64,000 nucleotides of DNA from PFJX01 sp964542455 (GTDB taxonomy: Bacteria; Pseudomonadota; Gammaproteobacteria; Burkholderiales; Thiobacillaceae), in NCBI GenBank assembly GCA_964542455.1, contig CAZIUC010000006.1, positions 1 through 64,000 of the forward strand, in the 5' to 3' direction. Shown here piece after piece: positions 1 to 6,075 of the stretch. Under the pieces are notes generated by a model, which ran no database searches, was not told the DNA's origin, and worked only from the letters and a program-made list of their open reading frames with translations. The translations under genes and the position numbers were made by a program. The first letter of the stretch is position 1; each line of letters starts with the position of its first letter.

Positions 1-55
1 GAAATCCGAAATCCGAAATCCGAAATCCGAAATCCGAAATCCGAAATCCGAAATC
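1..55. repeat. GAAATCC heptamer tandem repeat
   Basis: Eight near-perfect head-to-tail copies of the 7-mer GAAATCC fill the window start and run to within three bases of the ubiV start codon. Related heptamers in inverted arrangement fill the glgP-crcB gap (8640-8727), so this is a dispersed intergenic repeat family. The array may extend left of the window. Confidence 0.9.
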
Positions 56-57
56 AA

Positions 58-957
58 ATGAAACTCTCCCTGGGCCCTCTCCTTTATTACTGGTCGCGCG
101 AAGACACCCTGGCCTTTTACGAAGAGGCCGCCACTTGGCCGGTCGATAGCATCTATCTGGGCGAAACCGTTTGTTCGCGCCGCCACCTGCTGCGCCTGGC
201 GGACTGGCTGGAACTGGCGGAAAAACTCAGCGCCGCCGGCAAGGAAGTGGTGCTCTCGACACAGACTCTGATCGAGTCGGAATCCGATCTCAAAGCGCTG
301 CGCAAGGTGGTCGCCGATGGCCGTTTCCTGGTCGAGGCCAACGAGTGGGGCGCGGTGCGTCTGCTGGCGGAAAAGGGCATGCCCTTCGTGGCCGGGCCGA
401 CGCTGAATGCCTACAACCCGGACACCCTGGCCCTGCTCGGCGAAATGGGGGCGACCCGCTGGGTGCCGCCGGTGGAAATGCCGCGCGACATGATCAAGGC
501 CCTGCTGGCGTCGCTGACGGGCCCGCGGCGCATGGAAACCGAATTGTTCGCTTACGGCCGTCTGCCCCTGGCCTTCTCGGCGCGCTGCTTCACCGCCCGC
601 CACTACAACCTGCAGAAGGACGACTGCCAGTTCCGTTGCCTCGATCATCCGGACGGGCTGACCATGCGCACGCGCGAGGGCGAGGATTTCCTCACCCTCA
701 ACGGCATCCAGACCCAGTCGGCCAAGGTCATGAGCCTGGCGCACCGTGTCGACGAGTTGCGCGCGGCCGGCATCGACCTCCTGCGCCTGTCACCGCAGTC
801 GCGCCATACCGGGCGGGTGGTGGACGTGTTCCGCGCCCTGCTGGCGGGCGACATCGCCGCCTCCGCCGCGCCGGAAAAACTCGACAAACTCATGCCCGGC
901 CAGCCCTGCGACGGCTACTGGTTGGGCGAGGCGGGGATGGCTTATCACCCAATGTAG
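58..957 (+). CDS. ubiV: UbiV, O2-independent ubiquinone hydroxylation protein (U32 family)
   Basis: The 299 aa protein matches UbiV (YhbV), a U32-family 4Fe-4S protein. In E. coli UbiV works with UbiU and UbiT to hydroxylate the ubiquinone ring without oxygen, so the cell can make quinone during anaerobic respiration. The four cysteines expected to bind the cluster are visible at C39, C177, C190 and C194, with spacing close to that of E. coli UbiV. ubiT follows after 60 bp; ubiU is expected just left of the window but cannot be seen. The ATG directly follows a heptamer array and I see no Shine-Dalgarno sequence. The TAG stop lies in the first arm of the next palindromic repeat. Family assignment is firm; operon partnership is inferred. 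Confidence 0.93.
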   Translation: MKLSLGPLLYYWSREDTLAFYEEAATWPVDSIYLGETVCSRRHLLRLADWLELAEKLSAAGKEVVLSTQTLIESESDLKALRKVVADGRFLVEANEWGAVRLLAEKGMPFVAGPTLNAYNPDTLALLGEMGATRWVPPVEMPRDMIKALLASLTGPRRMETELFAYGRLPLAFSARCFTARHYNLQKDDCQFRCLDHPDGLTMRTREGEDFLTLNGIQTQSAKVMSLAHRVDELRAAGIDLLRLSPQSRHTGRVVDVFRALLAGDIAASAAPEKLDKLMPGQPCDGYWLGEAGMAYHPM

Positions 958-1006
958 CGCCGGCTTCTCGCCGGCCCCCGAGTTGCCGGCGAGAAGCCGG
1001 CGCTAC
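954..1006. repeat. Palindromic repeat, TAGCGCCGGC family
   Basis: A perfect 21-bp inverted repeat has arms at 955-975 and 985-1005 around a short loop. It begins TAGCGCCGGC and ends GCCGGCGCTA. Bases 955-957 are also the ubiV stop codon. The same family recurs at 1486, 21652 and 46578. Confidence 0.9.
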
Positions 1007-1017
1007 GAGAGACCCTC

Positions 1018-1482
1018 ATGAAACTGCCCAACTTTCCCAAACCCCTCGCGCGCTTCGTGTCCACCCTGCCGTCCTGGCCGGCTTCACGCGCCTTTGTCGC
1101 GGCCGGTAATCTGGTGGCCTGGCCTTCCTTGCGCGATCTGGATTGGTCGCATGTCGCCGGCCGCCGTTTTCGCGTGCAGGTGAGCGACCTTGGACTGAAA
1201 CTGTATTTTTCCGTGCACGCCAATGGCTTCCGCGCCCTGCACAACGGTCTGGCCGATGTCACCTTTACCGCCACCGCGCAGGACTTCGCCCGCCTGGCGC
1301 TACGTTTGGAAGACCCGGATACCCTGTTCTTCAACCGCCGCCTGCTGATCGAGGGCGATACCGACCTGGGCTTGACGGTGAAGAACATGCTCGACGCCGT
1401 GGAACTGGAAACCGCCACAGCCGGTATGCCAGGTGGGATGGGCCGGGTAGTCATGAAGTTGCGCCAGCTGGCATTGAAGTAG
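1018..1482 (+). CDS. ubiT: UbiT, SCP2-domain ubiquinone accessory factor
   Basis: This 154 aa protein has the SCP2 sterol-carrier fold pattern of UbiT (YhbT): a basic N-terminal helix, then the SCP2 core with an F-R-V-Q-V strand near residue 50 and a G-D-T-D-L-G turn near 120. In E. coli UbiT binds lipids and is needed with UbiU and UbiV for anaerobic ubiquinone synthesis. It lies 60 bp after ubiV on the same strand, separated only by a palindrome, which supports co-transcription. The ATG at 1018 is preceded by GAGAGACCCTC, a weak Shine-Dalgarno. Length is a little shorter than E. coli UbiT. The function is inferred from family and neighbour. Confidence 0.88.
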   Translation: MKLPNFPKPLARFVSTLPSWPASRAFVAAGNLVAWPSLRDLDWSHVAGRRFRVQVSDLGLKLYFSVHANGFRALHNGLADVTFTATAQDFARLALRLEDPDTLFFNRRLLIEGDTDLGLTVKNMLDAVELETATAGMPGGMGRVVMKLRQLALK

Positions 1483-1485
1483 TTG

Positions 1486-1539
1486 TAGCGCCGGCTTGCA
1501 GCCGGCCATGAATGCGTCGACAAGAATGCCGGCGCCACA
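1486..1539. repeat. Palindromic repeat, TAGCGCCGGC family
   Basis: Diverged copy of the repeat at 954. It starts TAGCGCCGGCTTGCAGCCGG and ends GCCGGCGCCACAG, with an unrelated spacer. It fills the gap between ubiT and the FmdE-like gene. Confidence 0.75.
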
Positions 1540-1551
1540 GAGGAACAAACC

Positions 1552-2157
1552 ATGTCTTTTCCCGATTTCTTCGCACAGATTCCCCCTTTGACCCTGCACG
1601 ATGGCCTGGCCGAAGTGCTCGGTGCCGCCGCCGGCGGCGTCATCGAATACCGCTACGTGGATGTCGTGCGCCTGGCCGGGCATTCCTGCCCGACCGTGGC
1701 GGGAGCCTGGCTGCTGGCGCGGCATGGCCTGGCCGCGTTGTATCCGGAAGGCATGCCGGAACGCGGCGGTATCCGCGTGGAATTGCGCGCCGCCCAGGAT
1801 GCCGGCACCACCGGCGTGGTCGGCGCGGTGCTGGGCCTGATCACCGGGGCGGCGGGGGAGGGCGGTTTCAAAGGCCTGGGCCCCCGCTTCGGGCGCCGCG
1901 ACCTGCTGCTTTTCGGCGCGGAGATCGCGGCCGAAGTCCGTTTCACCCGGCTCGATAACGGCGCCTCCGTGTCGCTCGAATACCACCCGGAAGCCGTGCC
2001 ACCGGCCGCCGGCATGCAGACATTGATGCCGCGCGTCGTGAGCGGCCAGGCCGATGCCGGAGAACGCGCCGAATTCGCGCGGCTATGGCAGGAGCGGGTG
2101 CAAAGGATTTTGCTGGAACATGGCGATGATCCGGCCGTGGTGAAAACCACGGCGTAG
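1552..2157 (+). CDS. FmdE-like domain protein
   Basis: The 201 aa protein resembles the FmdE domain family (named after formylmethanofuran dehydrogenase subunit E). The diagnostic stretch is A-G-H-S-C-P-T near residues 42-48, equivalent to the family H-G-H-x-C-P-G metal-binding motif. Later conserved stretches such as D-A-G-T-T-G near residue 84 and the G-R-R-D-L-L-L-F-G segment fit too. Most bacterial members stand alone, lack the rest of the methanofuran enzyme, and have no agreed function; a metal-bound redox or chaperone role is often suggested. It follows ubiV-ubiT on the same strand, so a link to anaerobic quinone metabolism is possible but unproven. The ATG has GAGGAAC about 8 bp upstream. 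Confidence 0.72.
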   Translation: MSFPDFFAQIPPLTLHDGLAEVLGAAAGGVIEYRYVDVVRLAGHSCPTVAGAWLLARHGLAALYPEGMPERGGIRVELRAAQDAGTTGVVGAVLGLITGAAGEGGFKGLGPRFGRRDLLLFGAEIAAEVRFTRLDNGASVSLEYHPEAVPPAAGMQTLMPRVVSGQADAGERAEFARLWQERVQRILLEHGDDPAVVKTTA

Positions 2158-2172
2158 TGGCCTTGGCCAATT

Positions 2173-2285
2173 CGTAGGGTGTGGTGAGCGCGGCGAACCG
2201 CGCCATGCAATGCGAACGTGGTTGATGCGGTTCGCTATGCTCACCACATCCTACGTCCGGTTGGGGCACGCTTGCGTCCTCGCGT
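2173..2285. repeat. Palindromic repeat, CGTAGG/CACCACATCCTACG family
   Basis: Imperfect inverted repeat from CGTAGGGTGTGGTGAGC to GCTCACCACATCCTACG (2173-2255), with an inner CGCGGCGAACCGCG hairpin. It is followed by the 18-mer CCGGTTGGGGCACGCTTG at 2257-2274. The same 18-mer occurs at 17624-17641 and, reversed, at 63822-63839. Confidence 0.8.
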
Positions 2286-2311
2286 CTCAATATGGCTGGC
2301 TGCTAGCGAAC

Positions 2312-2412
2312 GTAGGTCAGGTTGCGGCCTCATCGCTACCTGGCGCTGCAAACCTCAAACTAAAGTGACACGATCAATCGTCAGGTAGTCGCTGCGCGCC
2401 AACCTGACCTAC
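2312..2412. repeat. Palindromic repeat, GTAGGTCAGGTTG family
   Basis: Perfect 13-bp terminal inverted repeats GTAGGTCAGGTTG (2312-2324) and CAACCTGACCTAC (2400-2412), with shared inner parts such as CGTCAGGTAGTCGC. A second full copy lies at 61893-61982 and a left half at 48773-48822. It sits just downstream of rsgA. Confidence 0.88.
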
Positions 2413-2424
2413 AGCGCTGTCATA

Positions 2425-3324
2425 TCAAGTCTTGGTCAGCCCCGCCAGCAGCCAGTGATAGACCTTCAAACGGCTGGCCATGATGGCACCGTCCTTCGCC
2501 GCTTCCAGCACCGCGCATCCGGGTTCCTTGAGGTGGCGGCAGTTGTAGAAGCGGCATTGGCCGTGGCGGCTGTGGATTTCCGGGAAGGCCGCCATGAGGC
2601 TGGCCAGATCGAGATGCTTGAGGCCGAATTCCTGCATGCCGGGGGAGTCGATCAAGGCGCCGGCGCCATTGGGCAGGCGAAACAGGCGCGCATGCGTGGT
2701 CGTGTGCTTACCGGCGTCCAGGGCCAGTGAGATTTCGCCGGTGGTGGCATTGGCATCCGGCACGAGACGGTTGAGCAGAGTGCTTTTGCCGACGCCGGAA
2801 GCGCCGACGAACACGGTGGTCTGGTTCGTCAGGCGTTGTTCCAGCGCGGCCACGTCTTCCCGCGCCGACACCAGCAACAAGGGGTAACCGAGTTCGCCGT
2901 AGGGCGCGAGGGCGCGCGCCAGCGCTTCGGTTTCCGGCAGATCGGCCTTGTTCAGCACGATCAGCGCGGGAATCTCCGCCACCTCGCAGGCCACCAGACA
3001 GCGGATCAGCAACTCCTCGTTGAACGCCGGCACCGCCGCCACGACGATGGCGGCCTGATCGACATTGGCGGCGAGCAGCTTGCTGCGGAATTCATCGGAG
3101 CGGTAAAGCAGATTGCGGCGCGGGGCTATGGTTTCGATGACGCCCTTGCCGGCGCTGGTGGAGGCGAATGTGACGTTGTCGCCACACGCCACGCCGCCTT
3201 TCTTGCCGCGGGTAACGCATTCAATGACGCCTTCCCCTCCATCCACCAGGAAATGGTGGCCATGGACAGCGACGACTCTACCTTGCAGCAACCTAGAAAC
3301 GGCAGTTGACCGCTCGATTGTCAT
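2425..3324 (-). CDS. rsgA: Ribosome small-subunit GTPase RsgA
   Basis: RsgA is a circularly permuted GTPase that acts in late 30S subunit maturation. The 299 aa product shows the permuted order: G4 NKAD at 125-128, G1 G-A-S-G-V-G-K-S-T at 174-182, the T-T-T-H switch near 208-211, and G3 D-S-P-G at 226-229. The C-terminal zinc site C257, C262, H264, C270 follows. An OB-fold precedes the G domain. The ATG at 3324 makes residues 6-11 come from one arm of the palindrome at 3290-3427, which is not expected of conserved RsgA. A TTG at 3291 would restart translation at residue 12, just before the conserved OB-fold, so the true start is uncertain. Family is certain. Confidence 0.93.
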   Translation of the reverse strand: MTIERSTAVSRLLQGRVVAVHGHHFLVDGGEGVIECVTRGKKGGVACGDNVTFASTSAGKGVIETIAPRRNLLYRSDEFRSKLLAANVDQAAIVVAAVPAFNEELLIRCLVACEVAEIPALIVLNKADLPETEALARALAPYGELGYPLLLVSAREDVAALEQRLTNQTTVFVGASGVGKSTLLNRLVPDANATTGEISLALDAGKHTTTHARLFRLPNGAGALIDSPGMQEFGLKHLDLASLMAAFPEIHSRHGQCRFYNCRHLKEPGCAVLEAAKDGAIMASRLKVYHWLLAGLTKT

Positions 3325-3427
3325 TGGAACCCCTGATGAATAGCACCACTCGTGCCTTCGATCACCCTCATCCTTTCGGTAAGCACGCTACGCACCAGCG
3401 GGCACGTTCAACTGCCGTTTCTAGGTT
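3290..3427. repeat. CCTAGAAAC element, copy 1 (20-bp perfect inverted termini)
   Basis: Arms AACCTAGAAACGGCAGTTGA (3290-3309) and its exact reverse complement (3408-3427) bracket about 98 bp. A second copy at 17285-17520 has the same architecture with changed but still paired arm bases. The left arm lies within the annotated 5' end of rsgA, and the right end abuts the stop codon of the pterin dehydratase gene. Confidence 0.88.
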
Positions 3428-3771
3428 CAAAGCGCGAACAGCGCGTCGATCTTCGCGGCACAGATGAAGTCGGATTCGGAGAGACCGTTGATGGCGTGGG
3501 TAATGTATTCCACCCGGCAGGTGTTCCAGCCCACCGCCAGGTCGGGGTGGTGGCCCTGCTGATGCGAGACCCAGGCCACGGCGTTGACGAAGGTCATGGT
3601 GATGTAGTGGTCGGGAAACTTGAAATCGCGCCGAAGCTTGCCGTCCGCCACTTGCCAGTCGCCGGCGAGCTTAGGCATGAGTGCCGTGATTTCATCTTGC
3701 CCAAGGGGCGGAATGCCGCCTTCGCAGGGCTTGCATTTGCCTTTGGCGAGGTCGCAGAAGGTATCGGTCAT
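3427..3771 (-). CDS. phhB: Pterin-4a-carbinolamine dehydratase
   Basis: The 114 aa product matches 4a-hydroxytetrahydrobiopterin dehydratase, which recycles the pterin cofactor after aromatic hydroxylase turnover; many bacterial members have undefined roles. The catalytic pattern is clear: H74-H75-P76 and H92 in T-H-A-I-N. The start at 3771 (ATG) was chosen because the family begins there and the upstream extension overlaps the cytochrome c gene in another frame. The gene begins 11 bp after the stop of the cytochrome c gene on the same strand. A Cys-rich N-terminus (C6, C13, C16) is common in proteobacterial members. Its TGA stop shares a base with the CCTAGAAAC element. Confidence 0.9.
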   Translation of the reverse strand: MTDTFCDLAKGKCKPCEGGIPPLGQDEITALMPKLAGDWQVADGKLRRDFKFPDHYITMTFVNAVAWVSHQQGHHPDLAVGWNTCRVEYITHAINGLSESDFICAAKIDALFAL

Positions 3772-3782
3772 CGTGTCGCGCC

Positions 3783-4085
3783 TTATTTGAACTTGTAGAA
3801 CGTGCTGTTCAGGTACGCGCCGATGTTCAGTTCGTCTTCCGGAAACAGGTTGTTGCCCAGGTTGGCATTGCAGGTGGTGATCATCTGGGCCAGGCCGGAA
3901 GCGGATTTCACGCGGTGCTCGGCGCGTGTGTAGATCTTGTTGGCATCGCCGTTGAAGCGGGAGGCATGGCAGGCGGCGCATTGTTTGTCATGGGTGGTTT
4001 TGCCGGCTTTGGCATCACCCTTGTCGAACGGGGCGGCGAAGACGGAGGTGCTGAGCAGGGCGAGTAGGGCGATCATGGCTTTCAT
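3783..4085 (-). CDS. Small periplasmic cytochrome c
   Basis: A 100 aa precursor with a signal peptide (residues 1-18, cut near V-F-A-A) and one haem c motif C36-A-A-C-H40. The mature part of about 80 residues fits a class I type mono-haem cytochrome; M68 in L-A-Q-M-I is a candidate axial ligand, which I infer from position only. It would act as a soluble periplasmic electron carrier. ATG 4085 is preceded by AGAGGAAC (read on the minus strand), a good ribosome binding site. The M48 protease gene ends 11 bp upstream, and the pterin dehydratase follows, so all three may be co-transcribed. Confidence 0.86.
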   Translation of the reverse strand: MKAMIALLALLSTSVFAAPFDKGDAKAGKTTHDKQCAACHASRFNGDANKIYTRAEHRVKSASGLAQMITTCNANLGNNLFPEDELNIGAYLNSTFYKFK

Positions 4086-4096
4086 GGGAGTTCCTC

Positions 4097-5362
4097 TTAG
4101 GCCCGTTGGGGCGTGGTTGATACCCGATCATAGTACTCAAGTTTTGCGATACGTTCGACTGCCTTCGGGTGGCTGTCATAGAACAGCGAGTAAATCGGGT
4201 CCGGCGTCAGCGTGGCGGCATTGTCGCGGTAGAGGCGAACCAGGGCGGTGATCAGGTGTTCGGGCTGGCTGTGGCTGGCGGCGAAAGCGTCAGCCTCGAA
4301 TTCGTGTTTGCGCGAATAAAGACTCATCAACGGTGTCGTCGGGAACAGGAATACCGGCAGGGCCAGGAAGAACAGGGCCAGAGCGACCGCATCGGAAGGT
4401 GTCGCCACTCCCAGGCCGGCGTAAAACCAGGGTGCCTGTTTCAGCCAGGCCAGCACTGCCAGCATCACCAGCGAGAGCACGAACATCAGGGCGATGCGCT
4501 TGACGATATGGTGGTGTTTGAAATGCCCCAGTTCATGCGCCAGCACGGCCTCGATCTGTTCCGGGCTCAACTGCTTGAGCAGCGTGTCGAAAAACACGAT
4601 GCGCTTGTTCTTGCCCAGGCCGGTGAAATAAGCGTTGCCGTGGCTGGAGCGGCGCGAACCGTCCATGACGAATACGCCGCTGGCGGTGAAGCCGGCGCGT
4701 TGCAACAGGGCCTCGATACGGGCTTTCAGGGCGGTATCTTCTAGTGGTGTGAATTTATTGAACAGTGGCGCGATCACGGTGGGGTAGAGCATCAGGATCA
4801 GCAGATTGAAGCCCATCCACACGCCCCAGACCCAGAGCCACCAAGCCTCGCCCATGATGCCCATGAGCCAGAGCACCAGCAGGATCAGCGGGCCGCCGAC
4901 ACCTAAGCCGAGCAAGGTCTGCTTGGCGAGGTCGGCAACGAAGCCGGTGGCGGTCTGCCGGTTGAAACCGAAGCGCGCCTCGATGCTGAACTGGTGATAA
5001 AGATTGAGCGGCAGTTCCACCACGGCGCCGATCAGGAACAGGCCAAGCAGCAGGGCGGTGCCGGCGAAGAGCGGAGACAGTTGTGGCAGCAGCAGATCGT
5101 TGAGCCACTGCAAGCCGCCGCCCAGGGTGAAGGCCAGCAGGAGGCCGGCTTCCACGGCAAGATGCAGCAGGCCCAGACGCGACTTTGCCAGGGTGTAGTC
5201 GGCCGCCTTGTGATGATCCTCGACCGGGATGCGGGCGGCGAATACCGCCGGCGGCAGGGCGCGGTGCCGCCAGACATGGCGCATCTGGCGCAGCAGCAAC
5301 CACAGCTTCAGGCCGAAGGCGACAATCAGTGCCGCGAGAAAAACACTTTGAAATGAAGGCAT
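4097..5362 (-). CDS. M48 family Ste24-type membrane metalloprotease
   Basis: This 421 aa integral membrane protein belongs to the M48A (Ste24/CAAX prenyl protease) family. The zinc motif H-E-L-G-H is at residues 276-280 and the third-ligand region E-F-E-A-D at 354-358. About seven hydrophobic segments are visible (near 5-25, 65-82, 98-118, 150-170, 172-195, 288-308, 325-345). Bacterial members are presumed to act in membrane protein quality control, since bacteria lack prenylated CAAX substrates. Length matches the family. It is divergent from orn, separated by about 80 bp, and heads a minus-strand group with the cytochrome c and pterin dehydratase genes. Confidence 0.9.
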   Translation of the reverse strand: MPSFQSVFLAALIVAFGLKLWLLLRQMRHVWRHRALPPAVFAARIPVEDHHKAADYTLAKSRLGLLHLAVEAGLLLAFTLGGGLQWLNDLLLPQLSPLFAGTALLLGLFLIGAVVELPLNLYHQFSIEARFGFNRQTATGFVADLAKQTLLGLGVGGPLILLVLWLMGIMGEAWWLWVWGVWMGFNLLILMLYPTVIAPLFNKFTPLEDTALKARIEALLQRAGFTASGVFVMDGSRRSSHGNAYFTGLGKNKRIVFFDTLLKQLSPEQIEAVLAHELGHFKHHHIVKRIALMFVLSLVMLAVLAWLKQAPWFYAGLGVATPSDAVALALFFLALPVFLFPTTPLMSLYSRKHEFEADAFAASHSQPEHLITALVRLYRDNAATLTPDPIYSLFYDSHPKAVERIAKLEYYDRVSTTPQRA

Positions 5363-5442
5363 TAGGAGCGCTTTCTACAAGGGACGGATGATTATGCCAC
5401 AATGCCCGCCCCGCCCTTCAGGGCTGTAAAGGATCAACAAAC

Positions 5443-5994
5443 GTGGCACAGAACGATACCCACCTGGTCTGGATCGACATGGAAATGTCCGGTCTGGAAC
5501 CCGATAGCGACAGCGTCCTGGAAGTGGCGTTGATCGTCACCGACAAGGATCTCAACCTGGTCGAGGAAGGCCCGGTACTCGTGGTGCATCAAAGCGATGC
5601 GGTGCTCGATGCGATGGACAACTGGAACAAGGGTACCCACGGCAAATCCGGGCTGATCGACAAGGTGAAAGCTTCCACCCTGTCCGACGCGGATGTGGAA
5701 GCGCAAATGATCGAATTCATGAAAAAACATGTGGGCGAGCGCAAGTCGCCCATGTGCGGCAATTCCATCTGCCAGGACCGCCGCTTTCTCGCCCGCCACA
5801 TGCCCAAGCTGGAAGCCTATTTCCACTACCGCAACCTTGATGTCTCCACCCTGAAGGAACTGGCCGCGCGCTGGCGTCCGGAACTCAAGGACGGTTTCAA
5901 AAAGGCCAACAGCCACACCGCCCTGGCCGATATTCAGGAATCCATCGAAGAATTGAAGTATTACCGAGATACTTTCATCCGGATGAGCGCGTAA
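5443..5994 (+). CDS. orn: Oligoribonuclease
   Basis: Orn is the 3'-5' exoribonuclease that degrades dinucleotides and other nanoRNAs, including pGpG from c-di-GMP breakdown. That is relevant here because two HD-GYP proteins are encoded nearby. The 183 aa product has the DEDDh pattern: D-M-E near residues 12-14 in W-I-D-M-E-M-S-G, and H-T-A-L-A-D-I near the C-terminus. The start is a GTG at 5443 with AAAGGATC upstream. It gives the M-A-Q-N-D-T-H-L-V-W-I-D start that aligns with E. coli Orn; the first ATG would cut into the catalytic motif. Length is typical. Confidence 0.95.
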   Translation: MAQNDTHLVWIDMEMSGLEPDSDSVLEVALIVTDKDLNLVEEGPVLVVHQSDAVLDAMDNWNKGTHGKSGLIDKVKASTLSDADVEAQMIEFMKKHVGERKSPMCGNSICQDRRFLARHMPKLEAYFHYRNLDVSTLKELAARWRPELKDGFKKANSHTALADIQESIEELKYYRDTFIRMSA

Positions 5995-5998
5995 CTGC

Positions 5999-6054
5999 GT
6001 AGGGTGCGCCACGCGCACCAATCGTTAAATGACGGTGCGCGCGGCGCACCCTAC
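5999..6054. repeat. Palindrome GTAGGGTGCGCC/GGCGCACCCTAC
   Basis: Perfect 12-bp inverted repeat separated by 32 bp, with an inner GCGCAC/GTGCGC pairing, between orn and glgP. No T-tract follows, so it is classed as an intergenic repeat rather than an intrinsic terminator. Confidence 0.8.
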
Positions 6055-6075
6055 GAGCACAGGAAAGGAGCCCCC

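Noticed and set aside
5999..6054. Intrinsic terminator after orn
   Set aside because: The stem is strong but has a 32-bp loop and no U-tract; the same design recurs as dispersed repeats.
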